DNA of 64,000 nt, taken from contig JADJWS010000002.1 in the NCBI GenBank assembly GCA_016716235.1, positions 310,001 through 374,000 on the forward strand, written 5' to 3'. The notes under the pieces were generated by a model, which was given only the letters and a program-made list of their open reading frames with translations, was not told the DNA's origin and made no database searches. Positions within the stretch are counted from its first letter, which is position 1, and the number at the start of each line of letters is the position of its first letter. Positions 1 to 7,321 of this stretch are shown here, piece after piece. Position numbers and translations under genes: made by a program. This DNA comes from Candidatus Defluviilinea gracilis (lineage in GTDB: Bacteria > Chloroflexota > Anaerolineae > Anaerolineales > Villigracilaceae).

Positions 1-161
1 GGGGGCGGAAATTTGATCGGCATGTAAATGATTTCGAGTTTTTCTTTGTGACGGGTATTTTGCGCGGCGTGCAATGCCTGCTCAGGCGTTCCACCCTGAG
101 CGATGATCTTGCCGCGAATGCGGGCAACCCAACGACCTGCATAATTTGAATTGTCTTGCAT
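1..161 (-). CDS. Small DUF5678-like protein (3' truncated by window edge)
   Basis: Reading from an ATG at 161 towards the window edge gives 53 codons without a stop: a short basic protein starting MQDNSNYAGRWVARIRGKII and containing a GGTPEQALHAA segment. This pattern (a W-V-A-x-I-x-G-x-I strand followed by a helix) is typical of DUF5678, a small domain of unknown function. It lies 73 bp downstream of hpt on the same strand and may be cotranscribed. The C-terminus is outside the window. Confidence 0.6.
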   Translation of the reverse strand, partial: MQDNSNYAGRWVARIRGKIIAQGGTPEQALHAAQNTRHKEKLEIIYMPIKFPP

Positions 162-234
162 ATCTTTCCCCAATCGTAAATCAAAAGCTTGCGCTGAGCA
201 AGTCGAAGCGTCGTAAATCGTAAATCTGAAATCG

Positions 235-792
235 TCAATCGGAAGGTTTATATTTATTCAAATCCACCACGCCAACGAACGGAAGGTTGCGATAGTATTC
301 GTCGAGGTCGAGACCGTAGCCGAAGACAAATTTATTTGGGATCTCGAAGCCGCGATAATGAATCGGAACTGGAGTTTCGCGTCGTTCGGGCTTATCGAGC
401 AGCGCGCAGACTTTGAGACTACGCGGCTGGCGCACTTGCAGAAGTTCAAGCACCGATGCGATGGTGTTGCCGCTGTCAACAATGTCTTCGACAAGCACCA
501 CGTCTTTGTCGCGGATGTCCATTTGCAAATCCATCGCGACGCGCACCGCGCCGCTTGATTCGCGTTTGCCCGCGCCGTACGATGAAACCGCCATGAAGTC
601 CATCATGTGCGGAGATGTGATGTTGCGGCTGAGGTCAACGAGAAATGGCACGCCGCCGCGCAAGATGCACACGAGGAGCAAATTGCCGTCGGGGTAATCC
701 GCGCTGATCTCCGCGCCGAGTTCGGCGATACGGGCTTGGAGGGATTTTTCGTCCACAAGAATTTCGGCGAGGATGTCTTTGTAGTTTTGCAT
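235..792 (-). CDS. hpt: Hypoxanthine phosphoribosyltransferase
   Basis: Purine salvage enzyme that converts hypoxanthine or guanine plus PRPP to IMP or GMP in the cytoplasm. The 185-residue product has the type I PRTase fold signature: LRGGVPF near residues 44-50 and the PRPP loop VLVEDIVDSGNT at 99-110, followed by the hood segment ending FVFGYGLDLDEYYRNLPFVGV, typical of Hpt. A start four codons upstream (804) is possible, but MQNYKDILAEIL matches the usual Hpt N-terminus better. It is transcribed away from the PLD gene at 912. Length is normal for the family (about 180). Confidence 0.93.
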   Translation of the reverse strand: MQNYKDILAEILVDEKSLQARIAELGAEISADYPDGNLLLVCILRGGVPFLVDLSRNITSPHMMDFMAVSSYGAGKRESSGAVRVAMDLQMDIRDKDVVLVEDIVDSGNTIASVLELLQVRQPRSLKVCALLDKPERRETPVPIHYRGFEIPNKFVFGYGLDLDEYYRNLPFVGVVDLNKYKPSD

Positions 793-911
793 TTTACAAC
801 ACACTTTGGATCAAAGGATATGAATCATTTCTTCCCAATCAGTAGACTTCTTTATTTTAATGTTTGCGTGTTAAAATTGGAGAACGAGTCCTGAATGAGA
901 GGTGAAGCAAC

Positions 912-1775
912 GTGCTAAATTTAATTCGTTCTCCATTCAAATCTACTTTTGAAGAGTTCGCTCAAAGCATTACTTCAGATTGTTTAATTTGCTCGCCATA
1001 CATAACATTTAACCCCATCAAAATGCTGGCTGAAGCAATTGCAAAAAATAGACCTGATAAAGATGTGAAAATTAGTATTTTGACGGATATTTCATTAAGA
1101 ACGCTAGTCCAAGGTGCAACTGAAATACAGGCATTGTTATATCTTTTCAAGAATCATTACAATGTCACCGTTGTTTATTTGCCCAAGATCCACGCAAAGG
1201 TCTATATTTCGAATAAATCAAGTGCTATTATAACATCCGCCAATTTTACAGATGGCGGCGGGATAAGAAATTTAGAATATGGCATTAAGATAGACAGCCA
1301 CGACGCTGTCAACAAAATCCAAAATGACATAGATGAATACAAAAAATTGGGTGCTATTGTTACGCCCAACCAATTGGAAGAAATTCAAGCACAAGTCGAG
1401 AGCATAAGAAAAATAATTCAGGTTGAACAGAAAACAATTTCCAAAAAACTACGTTTGGAATCAAAAAACCAGCAAAGGATCATTGAAGACAATCTGATAC
1501 GAGTAAGAGTAAAACACAAAAGTATAAACTCTATTTTTTCTGAAACCCTACTTTACTTGTTGTCTCAAAAACCCATGCCAACTGCAGAGTTGCATTTCCA
1601 AGTGAAGGATATTCATACTGATTTATGTGATGACGATGTTGATCGTGTTATTGATGGTAAACACTTCGGAAAACTCTGGAAACATCAAGTTAGAAATGCT
1701 CAGGTAACATTGCGGAAAGCAGGTTTAATAGTTTACGATAAGGAGAGGCGCGTATGGTACAGAGTCAAAAATTAG
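912..1775 (+). CDS. PLD-superfamily nuclease-like protein with C-terminal winged helix
   Basis: A 287-residue protein starting at GTG behind a GAGGTG ribosome site. Residues 1-135 look like a single phospholipase D/Nuc-type half-site: IHAK gives H94 and K96, SAN gives N111 and NLE gives E122, the spacing seen in Nuc and BfiI nucleases that work as dimers. A charged helical linker follows (about 150-200). The C-terminus, with LWKHQVRNAQVTLRKAGLI and a final RRVWYR, resembles the winged-helix N-terminal domain of Mrr-type restriction proteins. The gene is much AT-richer than its neighbours, suggesting transfer. It overlaps the next gene by 22 bp. A nucleic-acid-cutting or defence role is inferred. 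It carries no methylase partner. Confidence 0.7.
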   Translation: MLNLIRSPFKSTFEEFAQSITSDCLICSPYITFNPIKMLAEAIAKNRPDKDVKISILTDISLRTLVQGATEIQALLYLFKNHYNVTVVYLPKIHAKVYISNKSSAIITSANFTDGGGIRNLEYGIKIDSHDAVNKIQNDIDEYKKLGAIVTPNQLEEIQAQVESIRKIIQVEQKTISKKLRLESKNQQRIIEDNLIRVRVKHKSINSIFSETLLYLLSQKPMPTAELHFQVKDIHTDLCDDDVDRVIDGKHFGKLWKHQVRNAQVTLRKAGLIVYDKERRVWYRVKN

Positions 1776-1963
1776 TGGTTCCAATAATTTGCGAGAATGC
1801 TCTCTGTCAAAATTTTGGCAAATTGGTTAATCGTGTATATGGGATAAACACAAGCGAAATAGATTTGTTCTATGAAAATTATGACGGCTCGATCGAAGAG
1901 GATTATTGTCCGATTTGCGGGGAATTAGGTATAGCAGAAGATCCAATTATGCTAAGATTCTAA
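1754..1963 (+). CDS. Small cysteine-containing protein downstream of the PLD nuclease
   Basis: A 69-residue acidic protein, not recognised as a named family. It has C13 and C18 in the N-terminal third (ENALCQN) and a CPICGE knuckle near residues 52-57, so a small zinc-binding fold is plausible. Its start lies inside the end of the PLD gene (22-bp overlap), so the two are probably translationally coupled and may act together. It is AT-rich like its partner. It could be a regulator or antitoxin-like partner, but nothing in the sequence proves this. Confidence 0.5.
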   Translation: MVQSQKLVVPIICENALCQNFGKLVNRVYGINTSEIDLFYENYDGSIEEDYCPICGELGIAEDPIMLRF

Positions 1964-2094
1964 TAGTTCCAAACAGCTCCGCGGTACTCACATATTCATT
2001 TGTTTTCTGAGGTCTGTCTGTTGCCATTCTTCATAATCCGTCTCCAAATCTTGGCAGATTATACCGTCAACTTCGCATAAGATGCTTTATCGCG

Positions 2095-2664
2095 TTATCT
2101 CGGCACTTCGTGATGCTCACGACACCGCGCCTCATACATCTCTGACGCGCCGACGATGACAACGGGATCGTCAAATTTTGCGGGCTTGCCGTTGACCAGT
2201 CTCTGCGTGCGCGAGGCTTCGCCGCCGCAGACCATGCAGATCGCGTGGAGTTTATCCACCTCCTCGGCAATGGACATGAGGATCGGCATCGGACCGAACG
2301 GTTCGCCACGGAAGTCGGTATCCAACCCCGCCGCGATGACGCGGATTCCGCGTGACGCCAACTCGCGCGAGACGGGGACAACCTCAGGGTCGAAGAACTG
2401 CGCCTCGTCAATGCCGACGACGGTTGTATCCGAATCGATCTTGTTGATGATCTCCGTCGCTTTTTCGATGGGAATCGCGTCGAAGTCTGAGCCAGCGTGT
2501 GACGTGACCTTTTCCACTGCATAACGAATGTCAATTGCGGGCTTGAATACTTGCACCTTTTGCTTGGCGATCGTCGCGCGGACGAGACGGCGGATTAACT
2601 CATCCGTCTTGCCGCTGAACATCGAACCGCAGACTACTTCAATCGAACCGTGACTATGCTTCAT
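2095..2664 (-). CDS. tdk: Thymidine kinase (type II)
   Basis: Phosphorylates thymidine to dTMP in nucleotide salvage. The 189-residue protein has the P-loop GSMFSGKT at 13-20, the Walker B/lasso segment DEAQFFD at 87-92, and a zinc site formed by CMVC (C143, C146) with a C-terminal CREHH (C181, H184). These are hallmarks of the tetrameric bacterial/human TK1 family, and its length is normal. It stands alone on the minus strand between the AT-rich PLD island and a repeat-rich gap. Confidence 0.94.
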   Translation of the reverse strand: MKHSHGSIEVVCGSMFSGKTDELIRRLVRATIAKQKVQVFKPAIDIRYAVEKVTSHAGSDFDAIPIEKATEIINKIDSDTTVVGIDEAQFFDPEVVPVSRELASRGIRVIAAGLDTDFRGEPFGPMPILMSIAEEVDKLHAICMVCGGEASRTQRLVNGKPAKFDDPVVIVGASEMYEARCREHHEVPR

Positions 2665-2689
2665 TTTTATTATGAACCGCGAAGGTCAT

Positions 2690-2850
2690 TGTTGGACGCA
2701 GATAAATGCTGACTAACGCTGACTAAAAAAGAAAAAATCTGCGTTTTTCTGCGCGCTACGCGGTCAGCGTCCCATTTCTTGGATGGAGTCTAATCTTCTT
2801 CGCGGTCTTCGCTCCTTCGCGGTAAGTATTTATATAACAAAACAGGCAGA
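2690..2850. repeat. Dispersed intergenic repeat (Ctgcg/cgcagat type)
   Basis: This stretch upstream of tdk holds imperfect repeats built from CGCAGA, GCTGACTAACGCTGACT, AAAAATCTGCGTTTT and CTTCGCGGT units. A related arrangement (GCTGATTCAGAAAGAAAAATC-like plus TGCGTTTTCAGCG) lies at about 42465-42515. No gene is seen. It is probably one of several repeat families scattered between genes here. Confidence 0.45.
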
Positions 2851-2908
2851 CGATTTCGCATCTGCCTGTAAGTTTACCTGAGAATAATCATTCTGCAAGC
2901 AATTTGTT

Positions 2909-3051
2909 TAGGGTAATCGCATTTGAAAATCTCGAGGCTCAAAACACGGTGTTTTGCCTTCGAATCCGCTAATCTGCGCGAATTTTTCCGAGAAAGGTTA
3001 GCGTGAATTCGTGAGGATTAGCGGACAAAAAATCCAAATGCGATTGCCCTA
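2909..3051. mobile_element. 143-bp MITE with ISAs1-type terminal repeats
   Basis: The element begins TAGGGTAATCGCATTTG and ends CAAATGCGATTGCCCTA, an inverted repeat with one mismatch in about 17 bp. It is flanked on both sides by the same 10 bp, gcaatttgtt (2899-2908 and 3052-3061), a target-site duplication. The ends match those of the ISAs1-family element at 54275-55485, which also has a 10-bp duplication. The interior has no reading frame but holds a second inverted repeat (atccgctaatctgcgcgaat against attcgtgaggattagcggac), so the whole unit can fold into a long hairpin. It is probably mobilised in trans by the ISAs1 transposase. Confidence 0.85.
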
Positions 3052-3097
3052 GCAATTTGTTTGTGATATTCAGCATATGATCTGCTGAACAACGACG

Positions 3098-3565
3098 TTA
3101 CGCCGCCGCTTCGGGAAGTTCGTACCCCAGCGAGCGGAGTTTCTTCTTCGCCGCCGTGAGCGATGCCTGACCGAAACCAGCGATAGCCAACACCGCGTCG
3201 TTGCCGCCGTTCAACTTCTCAAGGAACTGACCGACGTTCGTAATTCCCGCCGCCTTCAACGCCTCATTCGCGCGAGCCGCGAGACCCAAATCCTCGATCT
3301 GGCGTTCGGGTGAACCCTTCAATTCTTCTTTGACCTTCTGTTGCTCGACATAATTCTGGCGGACAGACAACTTCTTATAGAAGCGATCCACCTGACCTTC
3401 GATGTCGAGCAGGCGCGAAGCCTCGCCCGTGAAGAATGGATGGCACTCGGCGCAGATGTCCACGCGGAATTCTTTTTTCGTCGAACCCGTCGTCCATGTG
3501 CGGCCGCACGAAGCGCAGGTCACTTTCGCGTCGGGGTAATAAGTTGGATGAATATCAGCCTTCAT
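3098..3565 (-). CDS. rpmE: Ribosomal protein L31 with C-terminal alpha-CTD-like extension
   Basis: Residues 1-75 are a zinc-type (C+) bL31: MKADIHPTYYPDAKVTC opens the protein, with C17, C20, C38 and C41 as the zinc ligands. Usual L31 is about 70 residues, whereas this one is 155. The extra part (about 90-150) reads IEDLGLAARANEALKAAGI, then VGQFLEKL, then GFGQASLTAAKKKLRSLGYEL. This follows the helix-hairpin-helix pattern of the RNA polymerase alpha-subunit C-terminal domain (DL-L-x-R-x-N-x-LK-A-x-I ... GFGxxSLxxxKxxLxxxG). The start at 3565 is chosen because it is the L31 N-terminus. It is the last gene of the L21-L27-L31 operon, 1 nt after rpmA. Confidence 0.9.
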   Translation of the reverse strand: MKADIHPTYYPDAKVTCASCGRTWTTGSTKKEFRVDICAECHPFFTGEASRLLDIEGQVDRFYKKLSVRQNYVEQQKVKEELKGSPERQIEDLGLAARANEALKAAGITNVGQFLEKLNGGNDAVLAIAGFGQASLTAAKKKLRSLGYELPEAAA

Positions 3566-3566
3566 G

Positions 3567-3827
3567 TTACGCCTCCGCCTGCGGCACGACGTTGACGCGT
3601 TTCTTGCCGCGCACCACATCGAACATCACAACGCCGTTCGCGGTTGCGAACAACGTGTCGTCCTTGCCCGCGTCCACGTTCAAGCCCGGCGCGATCTTCG
3701 TGCCGCGCTGGCGCACCAAAATATTTCCAGAAAGCACGAACTGACCCGCGTAACGCTTCACGCCGAGTCTCTGCGCATTTGAATCTCGTCCGTTGCGGGT
3801 AGACCCGCCGCCTGTTTTATGTGCCAT
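3567..3827 (-). CDS. rpmA: Ribosomal protein L27
   Basis: An 86-residue large-subunit protein whose N-terminal tail reaches the peptidyl-transferase centre. MAHKTGGGSTRNGRDSNAQR is the family signature, followed by LGVKRYAGQ and NILVRQRGTKI. The mature-type AHK start without a leader matches Gram-negative-style L27 rather than the cleaved Firmicutes form. It lies 9 bp after rplU and 1 nt before rpmE in one operon. Confidence 0.97.
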   Translation of the reverse strand: MAHKTGGGSTRNGRDSNAQRLGVKRYAGQFVLSGNILVRQRGTKIAPGLNVDAGKDDTLFATANGVVMFDVVRGKKRVNVVPQAEA

Positions 3828-3836
3828 GGTTACCTC

Positions 3837-4343
3837 TTACTTCTTCTTTGACTCTGTCTTTTTCGTTGACGACTTCTTTGCGGGAGCCTTTTTTGCGGAT
3901 GGCTTCGCCGCTTCTTTCGACGGTTTAGCCTGCTTCTCCGCCTTCGGCTTTGTCTCAGCCTCAACCGCTTCGACTTCCACTTCAGCCTGCTTCTCGACCT
4001 TCGGCTCTTCCACCTTGCGAGTCTCGCCCGGCTTGCCGATGAAGTCCACCATCAACAACGTGTACTGCTGGCGATGCCCGCCGCGCACGCGGATGCGTTT
4101 CTTCGGTCGGTACTTGAAGCGGTCAATTTTCGGACCACGGATGTGATCCATGACCGTGACCTTGACGTTGATGTCGCTCAGGGTGGGGGTGCCGACCACG
4201 ACCTCGTCGCCGTCTGCCATGAGCAAGACGCGGTCAAGGTCGAATTTGTTTCCCGTTTCAACGGGCAGGCGATCCACTTCGATGGTTCGCCCTTCGACGG
4301 CACGGTACTGCTTGCCGCCGCTTTCAACGATTGCAAATCTCAT
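3837..4343 (-). CDS. rplU: Ribosomal protein L21 with long basic tail
   Basis: bL21 binds 23S rRNA. Residues 1-105 hold the family core (MRFAIVESGGKQYRAVEGRT, then RPKKRIRVRGGHRQQYT). The typical length is about 103; this protein is 168 because of a C-terminal tail of alternating Val/Glu and then Lys/Ala/Ser-rich sequence (APAKKSSTKKTESKKK). The ribosome site GGAG lies just upstream of the ATG. It is the first gene of the rplU-rpmA-rpmE operon and is driven by the promoter at 4473-4502. Confidence 0.96.
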   Translation of the reverse strand: MRFAIVESGGKQYRAVEGRTIEVDRLPVETGNKFDLDRVLLMADGDEVVVGTPTLSDINVKVTVMDHIRGPKIDRFKYRPKKRIRVRGGHRQQYTLLMVDFIGKPGETRKVEEPKVEKQAEVEVEAVEAETKPKAEKQAKPSKEAAKPSAKKAPAKKSSTKKTESKKK

Positions 4344-4472
4344 TTTATTCTCCAGTCATTCACTTCGCCGCGCGCCTGCGGATGTCTTTCAATCGTCGCC
4401 TGCGAACGGGGAAGCTGGTTAGTTTACACACAACCGCCCCAGCGAATCCAACTGCTGAGGCAGAAGCGGGCA

Positions 4473-4502
4473 GATTATACATGCGGCTCGGGGATGTGTC
4501 AA
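4473..4502 (-). promoter_or_regulatory. Consensus sigma-70-type promoter of the rplU operon
   Basis: On the minus strand this reads TTGACA, a 17-bp spacer, then TATAAT: a perfect consensus. The predicted transcript starts near 4466 and has a leader of about 120 nt before rplU. That is long enough for leader-mediated autoregulation by L21, although no specific structure was identified. Confidence 0.85.
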
Positions 4503-4513
4503 CGGGCGCGCGC

Positions 4514-4590
4514 ATGTCACCCTGAGGGAGCGATAGCGACCGAAGGGTCTCGCACCTGACGGGGGATTCTTCGCTCCCTACGGTCGCTCC
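4514..4590. repeat. Left part of dispersed repeat that is the IS110 target
   Basis: This starts ATGTCACCCTGAGGGAGCGA and continues to GATTCTTCGCTCCCTACGGT. The other end of the repeat (ATTCAGAATGACAT, 5831-5844) lies beyond IS110 copy 1. Without the IS the unit would be bounded by inverted ends ATGTCA..CTGA / TCAGAATGACAT. The same unit, likewise split by an IS110 copy, is at 19852-19865 plus 21105-21189. Confidence 0.75.
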
Positions 4591-4594
4591 ATTA

Positions 4595-4806
4595 GACTTG
4601 AAGTAGTATTGGAGTTGCCAAACAAGGGCTGAACAAGTCTAGAGCCGCTCACGAGGCAAACGCCGAGTCAAACTCAAATTCTGAAGCAGACCCAGCCCTT
4701 GTTGTGAACTATGCTTGATCAGGTATTCAAGCCTGAAAGGCTAGTAATGGAGAATGCACGTTCACAAGTTGGCAAACCCAATACCCAAGTCCAAAAGAGG
4801 TTCAGA
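4595..4806 (+). ncRNA. Candidate IS110 bridge RNA region
   Basis: IS110-group elements encode a noncoding 'bridge' RNA between the left end and the transposase start that pairs with target and donor DNA. Here the conserved 5' segment contains a perfect 11-bp stem, aacaagggctg (4621-4631) with cagcccttgtt (4693-4703), enclosing about 60 nt. Smaller hairpins follow (CAGG/CCTG and AGCC/GGCT at about 4731-4752). Copy 2 keeps the same sequence. The structure is seen in the sequence; the function is inferred from the family. Confidence 0.6.
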
Positions 4807-5829
4807 ATGACAACATTTGTATCCTTTGTAGGTGTCGATATTGCATCCGCTTCTTTCATACCAGTGTTGGAACACAGCCTTGGAAAGTCACGGTCAAACC
4901 AACGAAATTCGAGAATGACGAAAATGGTTTCGTCTCCTTTCTCGGCTGGTTGCAGGAACACAACCTGAAGACCGAAAGCACCGTGGTGTGTATGGAAGCG
5001 ACAGGCGTCTATAGTGAAGGCTTGGCATACTTCCTATATGCCAGTGGTTATTCGGTGGCGGTCGAACCGCCGTTGAACATCCAGCGCAAGTTTCCTGTGA
5101 ACGCTTCCAAAACCGATGAACTGGACTGCCAGTATATCGCCGAGTATGCCTGCCGCTATGCGGACAAACTCTCCTTGTGGAAACCGAGAGCCGAGATTTT
5201 GGAGCAAGTCAAGCTACTGTTGACCACGCGCCAGCACTTTTCGGTACAGTTGACGGGACATAAGAACGCCTTGCACGCGATCCACCGCAAGAAGGTCTCG
5301 TCTGAACTTGCCAAGCACTCTCACCAGAACATGATCGAGCAGATTACCAAGTCCATCAAAGAGATCGATAAGGAAATCCGTCGTTTGATTGAAAGCGATC
5401 CAACCTTCAAACAGACCCTGCTCTTGCTCATGACGGTGCTGGCATCGGGCTGCAACTCGCCGCTCACTTACTGATCCTCATGCAGGAAACACTCGATCCA
5501 AGAAGTTTGGCGGCTTTCATCGGCATCTGCCCGATCAAGCATGAAAGTGGCTCTTCCGTCTACTCGGCTCCAACTTCACGACACTTTGGGCCCAAAGTTA
5601 CGCAAACTCCTTTATCTGGCGGCTGCTCCGTGCGTACGCACAAAAAGCAGTTTCAGCAATACTTTTACCGCAAAGTCGCGGATGGCAAGCACAAAAACTG
5701 GTCCTCAACAACATCCAAAACAAGATCCTCAAGATTGCTTGTGCTGTCGTCCGCTCGCAACAACCCTACCTTCCCAACTATGTTGCTGTCAATCCCCTGG
5801 TTTTTCAAAAAACCTTGACGGCTTCATAG
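4747..5829 (+). pseudogene. IS110-family transposase, frameshifted (copy 1)
   Basis: DEDD/RuvC-like recombinase broken into several frames. Recognisable pieces are FVGVDIA near the start, MEATGVYSEG, NASKTDELDCQYIAEY and the C-terminal Tnp20 domain ending with a TAG at about 5829. Compared with copy 2 there is a lesion at 4859-4862 (CATA where copy 2 has CATGG) and a C is missing near 5440 (GGTGCTGGC against GGTGCCTGGC). A further A appears lost in the A-run near 5695. No intact transposase can be made as written. The likely native start is the ATG at 4807 (MTTFVSFVGVDIA), behind AAGAGG. Confidence 0.85.
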
Positions 5830-5830
5830 T

Positions 5831-5844
5831 ATTCAGAATGACAT
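5831..5844. repeat. Right end of the IS110 target repeat
   Basis: ATTCAGAATGACAT is the distal inverted end of the repeat whose other part is 4514-4590. The identical 14 bp adjoin the matching end of IS110 copy 2 (19852-19865, opposite strand). Confidence 0.7.
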
Positions 5845-5862
5845 GCAGAAAGAAGCGGGGTT

Positions 5863-6333
5863 TTATCCCTTCGGCAAGATCGAAGTGAGAGTCCGCGTCA
5901 CGCTCTGCAATGCGACCGCGTGTCCCTTGATCTTGTTCACGTCGCCCGTCTTCAAACCCGATTGCACCTCGGTGATCGTCTTCGATGTGGAGGCTTGATT
6001 GTCAATGATCTTTTGCGTAATGGCTTCGAGATTGATGAGCAGTTGCAAAATATTTTTCGGGATGATCGGCAAGCCCTTCGCGATGGGGAGCAAGCCGTCG
6101 AGGATGTTGTTGGCGATGCCCGCGTATTTCACCGTGAGCGTGTGAAGCGAGCCGATTGAGTTGGTCAGTTCGAGCGCGATCTCCTGAATGGCGTCGATCA
6201 TGTTCTTGTGGTCTTGGATCATCTTGCCGATGTCGTTGAGCGAGTCGGTGAGTTTGTCTGAAAACTTCACATACGACACGGGCTTGGCTGGCACAACTCC
6301 GACTCTTGCAGTGGGTCTGATGGTGGTTGGCAT
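5863..6333 (-). CDS. Uncharacterised helical protein
   Basis: A 156-residue protein of unknown family. The start at 6333 (MPTTIRPTARVGVVPAKP) is preferred because GGAG lies just upstream; a start at 6363 would add ten residues. After a proline-rich N-terminus it is almost entirely predicted amphipathic helix with heptad-like Leu/Ile (DSLNDIGKMIQDHKNMIDAI, then ILDGLLPIAKGLPIIPKNIL). It has no signal peptide and no cysteines. A coiled-coil structural or phasin-like role is conceivable but not shown. It lies immediately after IS110 copy 1. Confidence 0.55.
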   Translation of the reverse strand: MPTTIRPTARVGVVPAKPVSYVKFSDKLTDSLNDIGKMIQDHKNMIDAIQEIALELTNSIGSLHTLTVKYAGIANNILDGLLPIAKGLPIIPKNILQLLINLEAITQKIIDNQASTSKTITEVQSGLKTGDVNKIKGHAVALQSVTRTLTSILPKG

Positions 6334-6519
6334 GGGGATCTCCTTGAGGTTGAATTTTCGCAACTATACTTTAATTTGAAGTTGAACACAACTTTAATTC
6401 GGCAGTTGAATTTGGTACACTTAACGGGTGGGAACACGATGTGTTCCGTTCAACGCAGATGGCGGCAGTTTTCCGACTGACGCGCCGGAAACAGAATCCA
6501 CTTCATAAGGATGAAACTC

Positions 6520-7191
6520 ATGAGCGAATTCGTTCAACTTGGCAAAGCGCGGGGATACCTAACGAAACCGGAGGGCGCGGGACCCTTTCCGGCGTTGGTC
6601 GTGATTCAAGAATGGTGGGGGTTAGACGCGCAGACGAAATCCATTGCCGATCGTTTTGCAAAAGAAGGCTATCTCGCTTTCGCGCCCGATCTGTATCATG
6701 GCGAAATCGCCGAACTTGGCGACAACGATACAGCCGAGGCGCTCTTGCATAAACATGTGCCGCAGTCTCCCGGCGAACTCGCCTCCGCGTTTGACGCGCT
6801 GAAAGCCCGCGCCGATTGCTCGGGGAAGGTTGGAAGCGTCGGCTTTTGTTTCGGCGGACACATGTCGCTTGCGCTCAGCGTCTTGCGCCCGGTGGACGCG
6901 GTCTGCACGTTTTACGGCGGCGGAATGCAAATGATTTTCGACGACCTGCGCCGCAGTCTCAAAGCGCCTGCGCTCGGTCTCTTCGGCGACGCCGACGAAT
7001 CGATCCCGGTGGGCACGATAGAAGAGTTCGATAAACTTCTCGATGAAGTCGGCGTGGAGCATGAGGTGGTCGTATACCCAAATTCGGGACACGCCTTCTT
7101 CCGCGATAGCGACCCCAGCGTCTATAAACCCGAAGCCGCGAAAGACGCCTGGGAGCGCGCGAAGAAATTCTTCGCAAAACATTTGAATTGA
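6520..7191 (+). CDS. Dienelactone hydrolase family protein
   Basis: Cytoplasmic alpha/beta hydrolase of the carboxymethylenebutenolidase type. The 223 residues contain the nucleophile motif GFCFGG (C110), the acid in GDAD (D157/D159) and the histidine in NSGHAFF (H191): the Cys-Asp-His triad of DLH. EWWG at 31-34 supplies the conserved Glu. The start at 6520 is taken because AAGG lies nine bases upstream; an in-frame ATG at 6511 sits too close to it. The physiological substrate cannot be told from sequence. It is a single gene followed by a terminator at 7282. Confidence 0.88.
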   Translation: MSEFVQLGKARGYLTKPEGAGPFPALVVIQEWWGLDAQTKSIADRFAKEGYLAFAPDLYHGEIAELGDNDTAEALLHKHVPQSPGELASAFDALKARADCSGKVGSVGFCFGGHMSLALSVLRPVDAVCTFYGGGMQMIFDDLRRSLKAPALGLFGDADESIPVGTIEEFDKLLDEVGVEHEVVVYPNSGHAFFRDSDPSVYKPEAAKDAWERAKKFFAKHLN

Positions 7192-7215
7192 AACCCCGGT
7201 ACACAACGAAAGCAA

Positions 7216-7262
7216 GTTCTCGACGCGGTTGCGCTGTGTCGAGGCTGACGCGCCGATGTACC
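7216..7262. repeat. Dispersed repeat (gttctcgacgcggttgcgct type)
   Basis: This 47-bp intergenic stretch aligns without gaps, at about two-thirds identity, with 23436-23482. There the related sequence is translated inside a membrane protein. It suggests one repeat family found both between and within genes. Confidence 0.4.
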
Positions 7263-7281
7263 GGCTGTTCACAGATGATTG

Positions 7282-7319
7282 CAGACCGCCGACACTCGAT
7301 AGCCAGTCGGCGGTCTTTT
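7282..7319 (+). terminator. Rho-independent terminator after the dienelactone hydrolase
   Basis: Stem AGACCGCCGAC with GTCGGCGGTCT around a short loop, followed by TTTT. It separates the hydrolase from the helicase gene. Confidence 0.75.
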
Positions 7320-7321
7320 CA

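Larger units (their letters stand above)
4591..5830 (+). mobile_element. IS110-family insertion sequence, copy 1
   Basis: About 1.24 kb, nearly identical to the inverted copy at 19866-21104. Both share a 5' noncoding segment of about 215 bp, a DEDD-type transposase and the same flanks (GGTCGCTCC before, ATTCAGAATGACAT after). No target duplication beyond a possible ATT is seen, as usual for IS110. The boundaries come from where the two copies stop matching, plus the inferred uninterrupted repeat, so they are good to a few bases. Confidence 0.85.

Noticed and set aside
2067..2534. 155-codon minus-strand frame overlapping tdk
   Set aside because: Arg/Ser-rich shadow in another frame of the thymidine kinase gene.
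5695..5705. Programmed frameshift in the IS110 transposase
   Set aside because: The A-run has only five A's and does not form a classical slippery heptamer, so loss of one A, real or by sequencing, explains it better.
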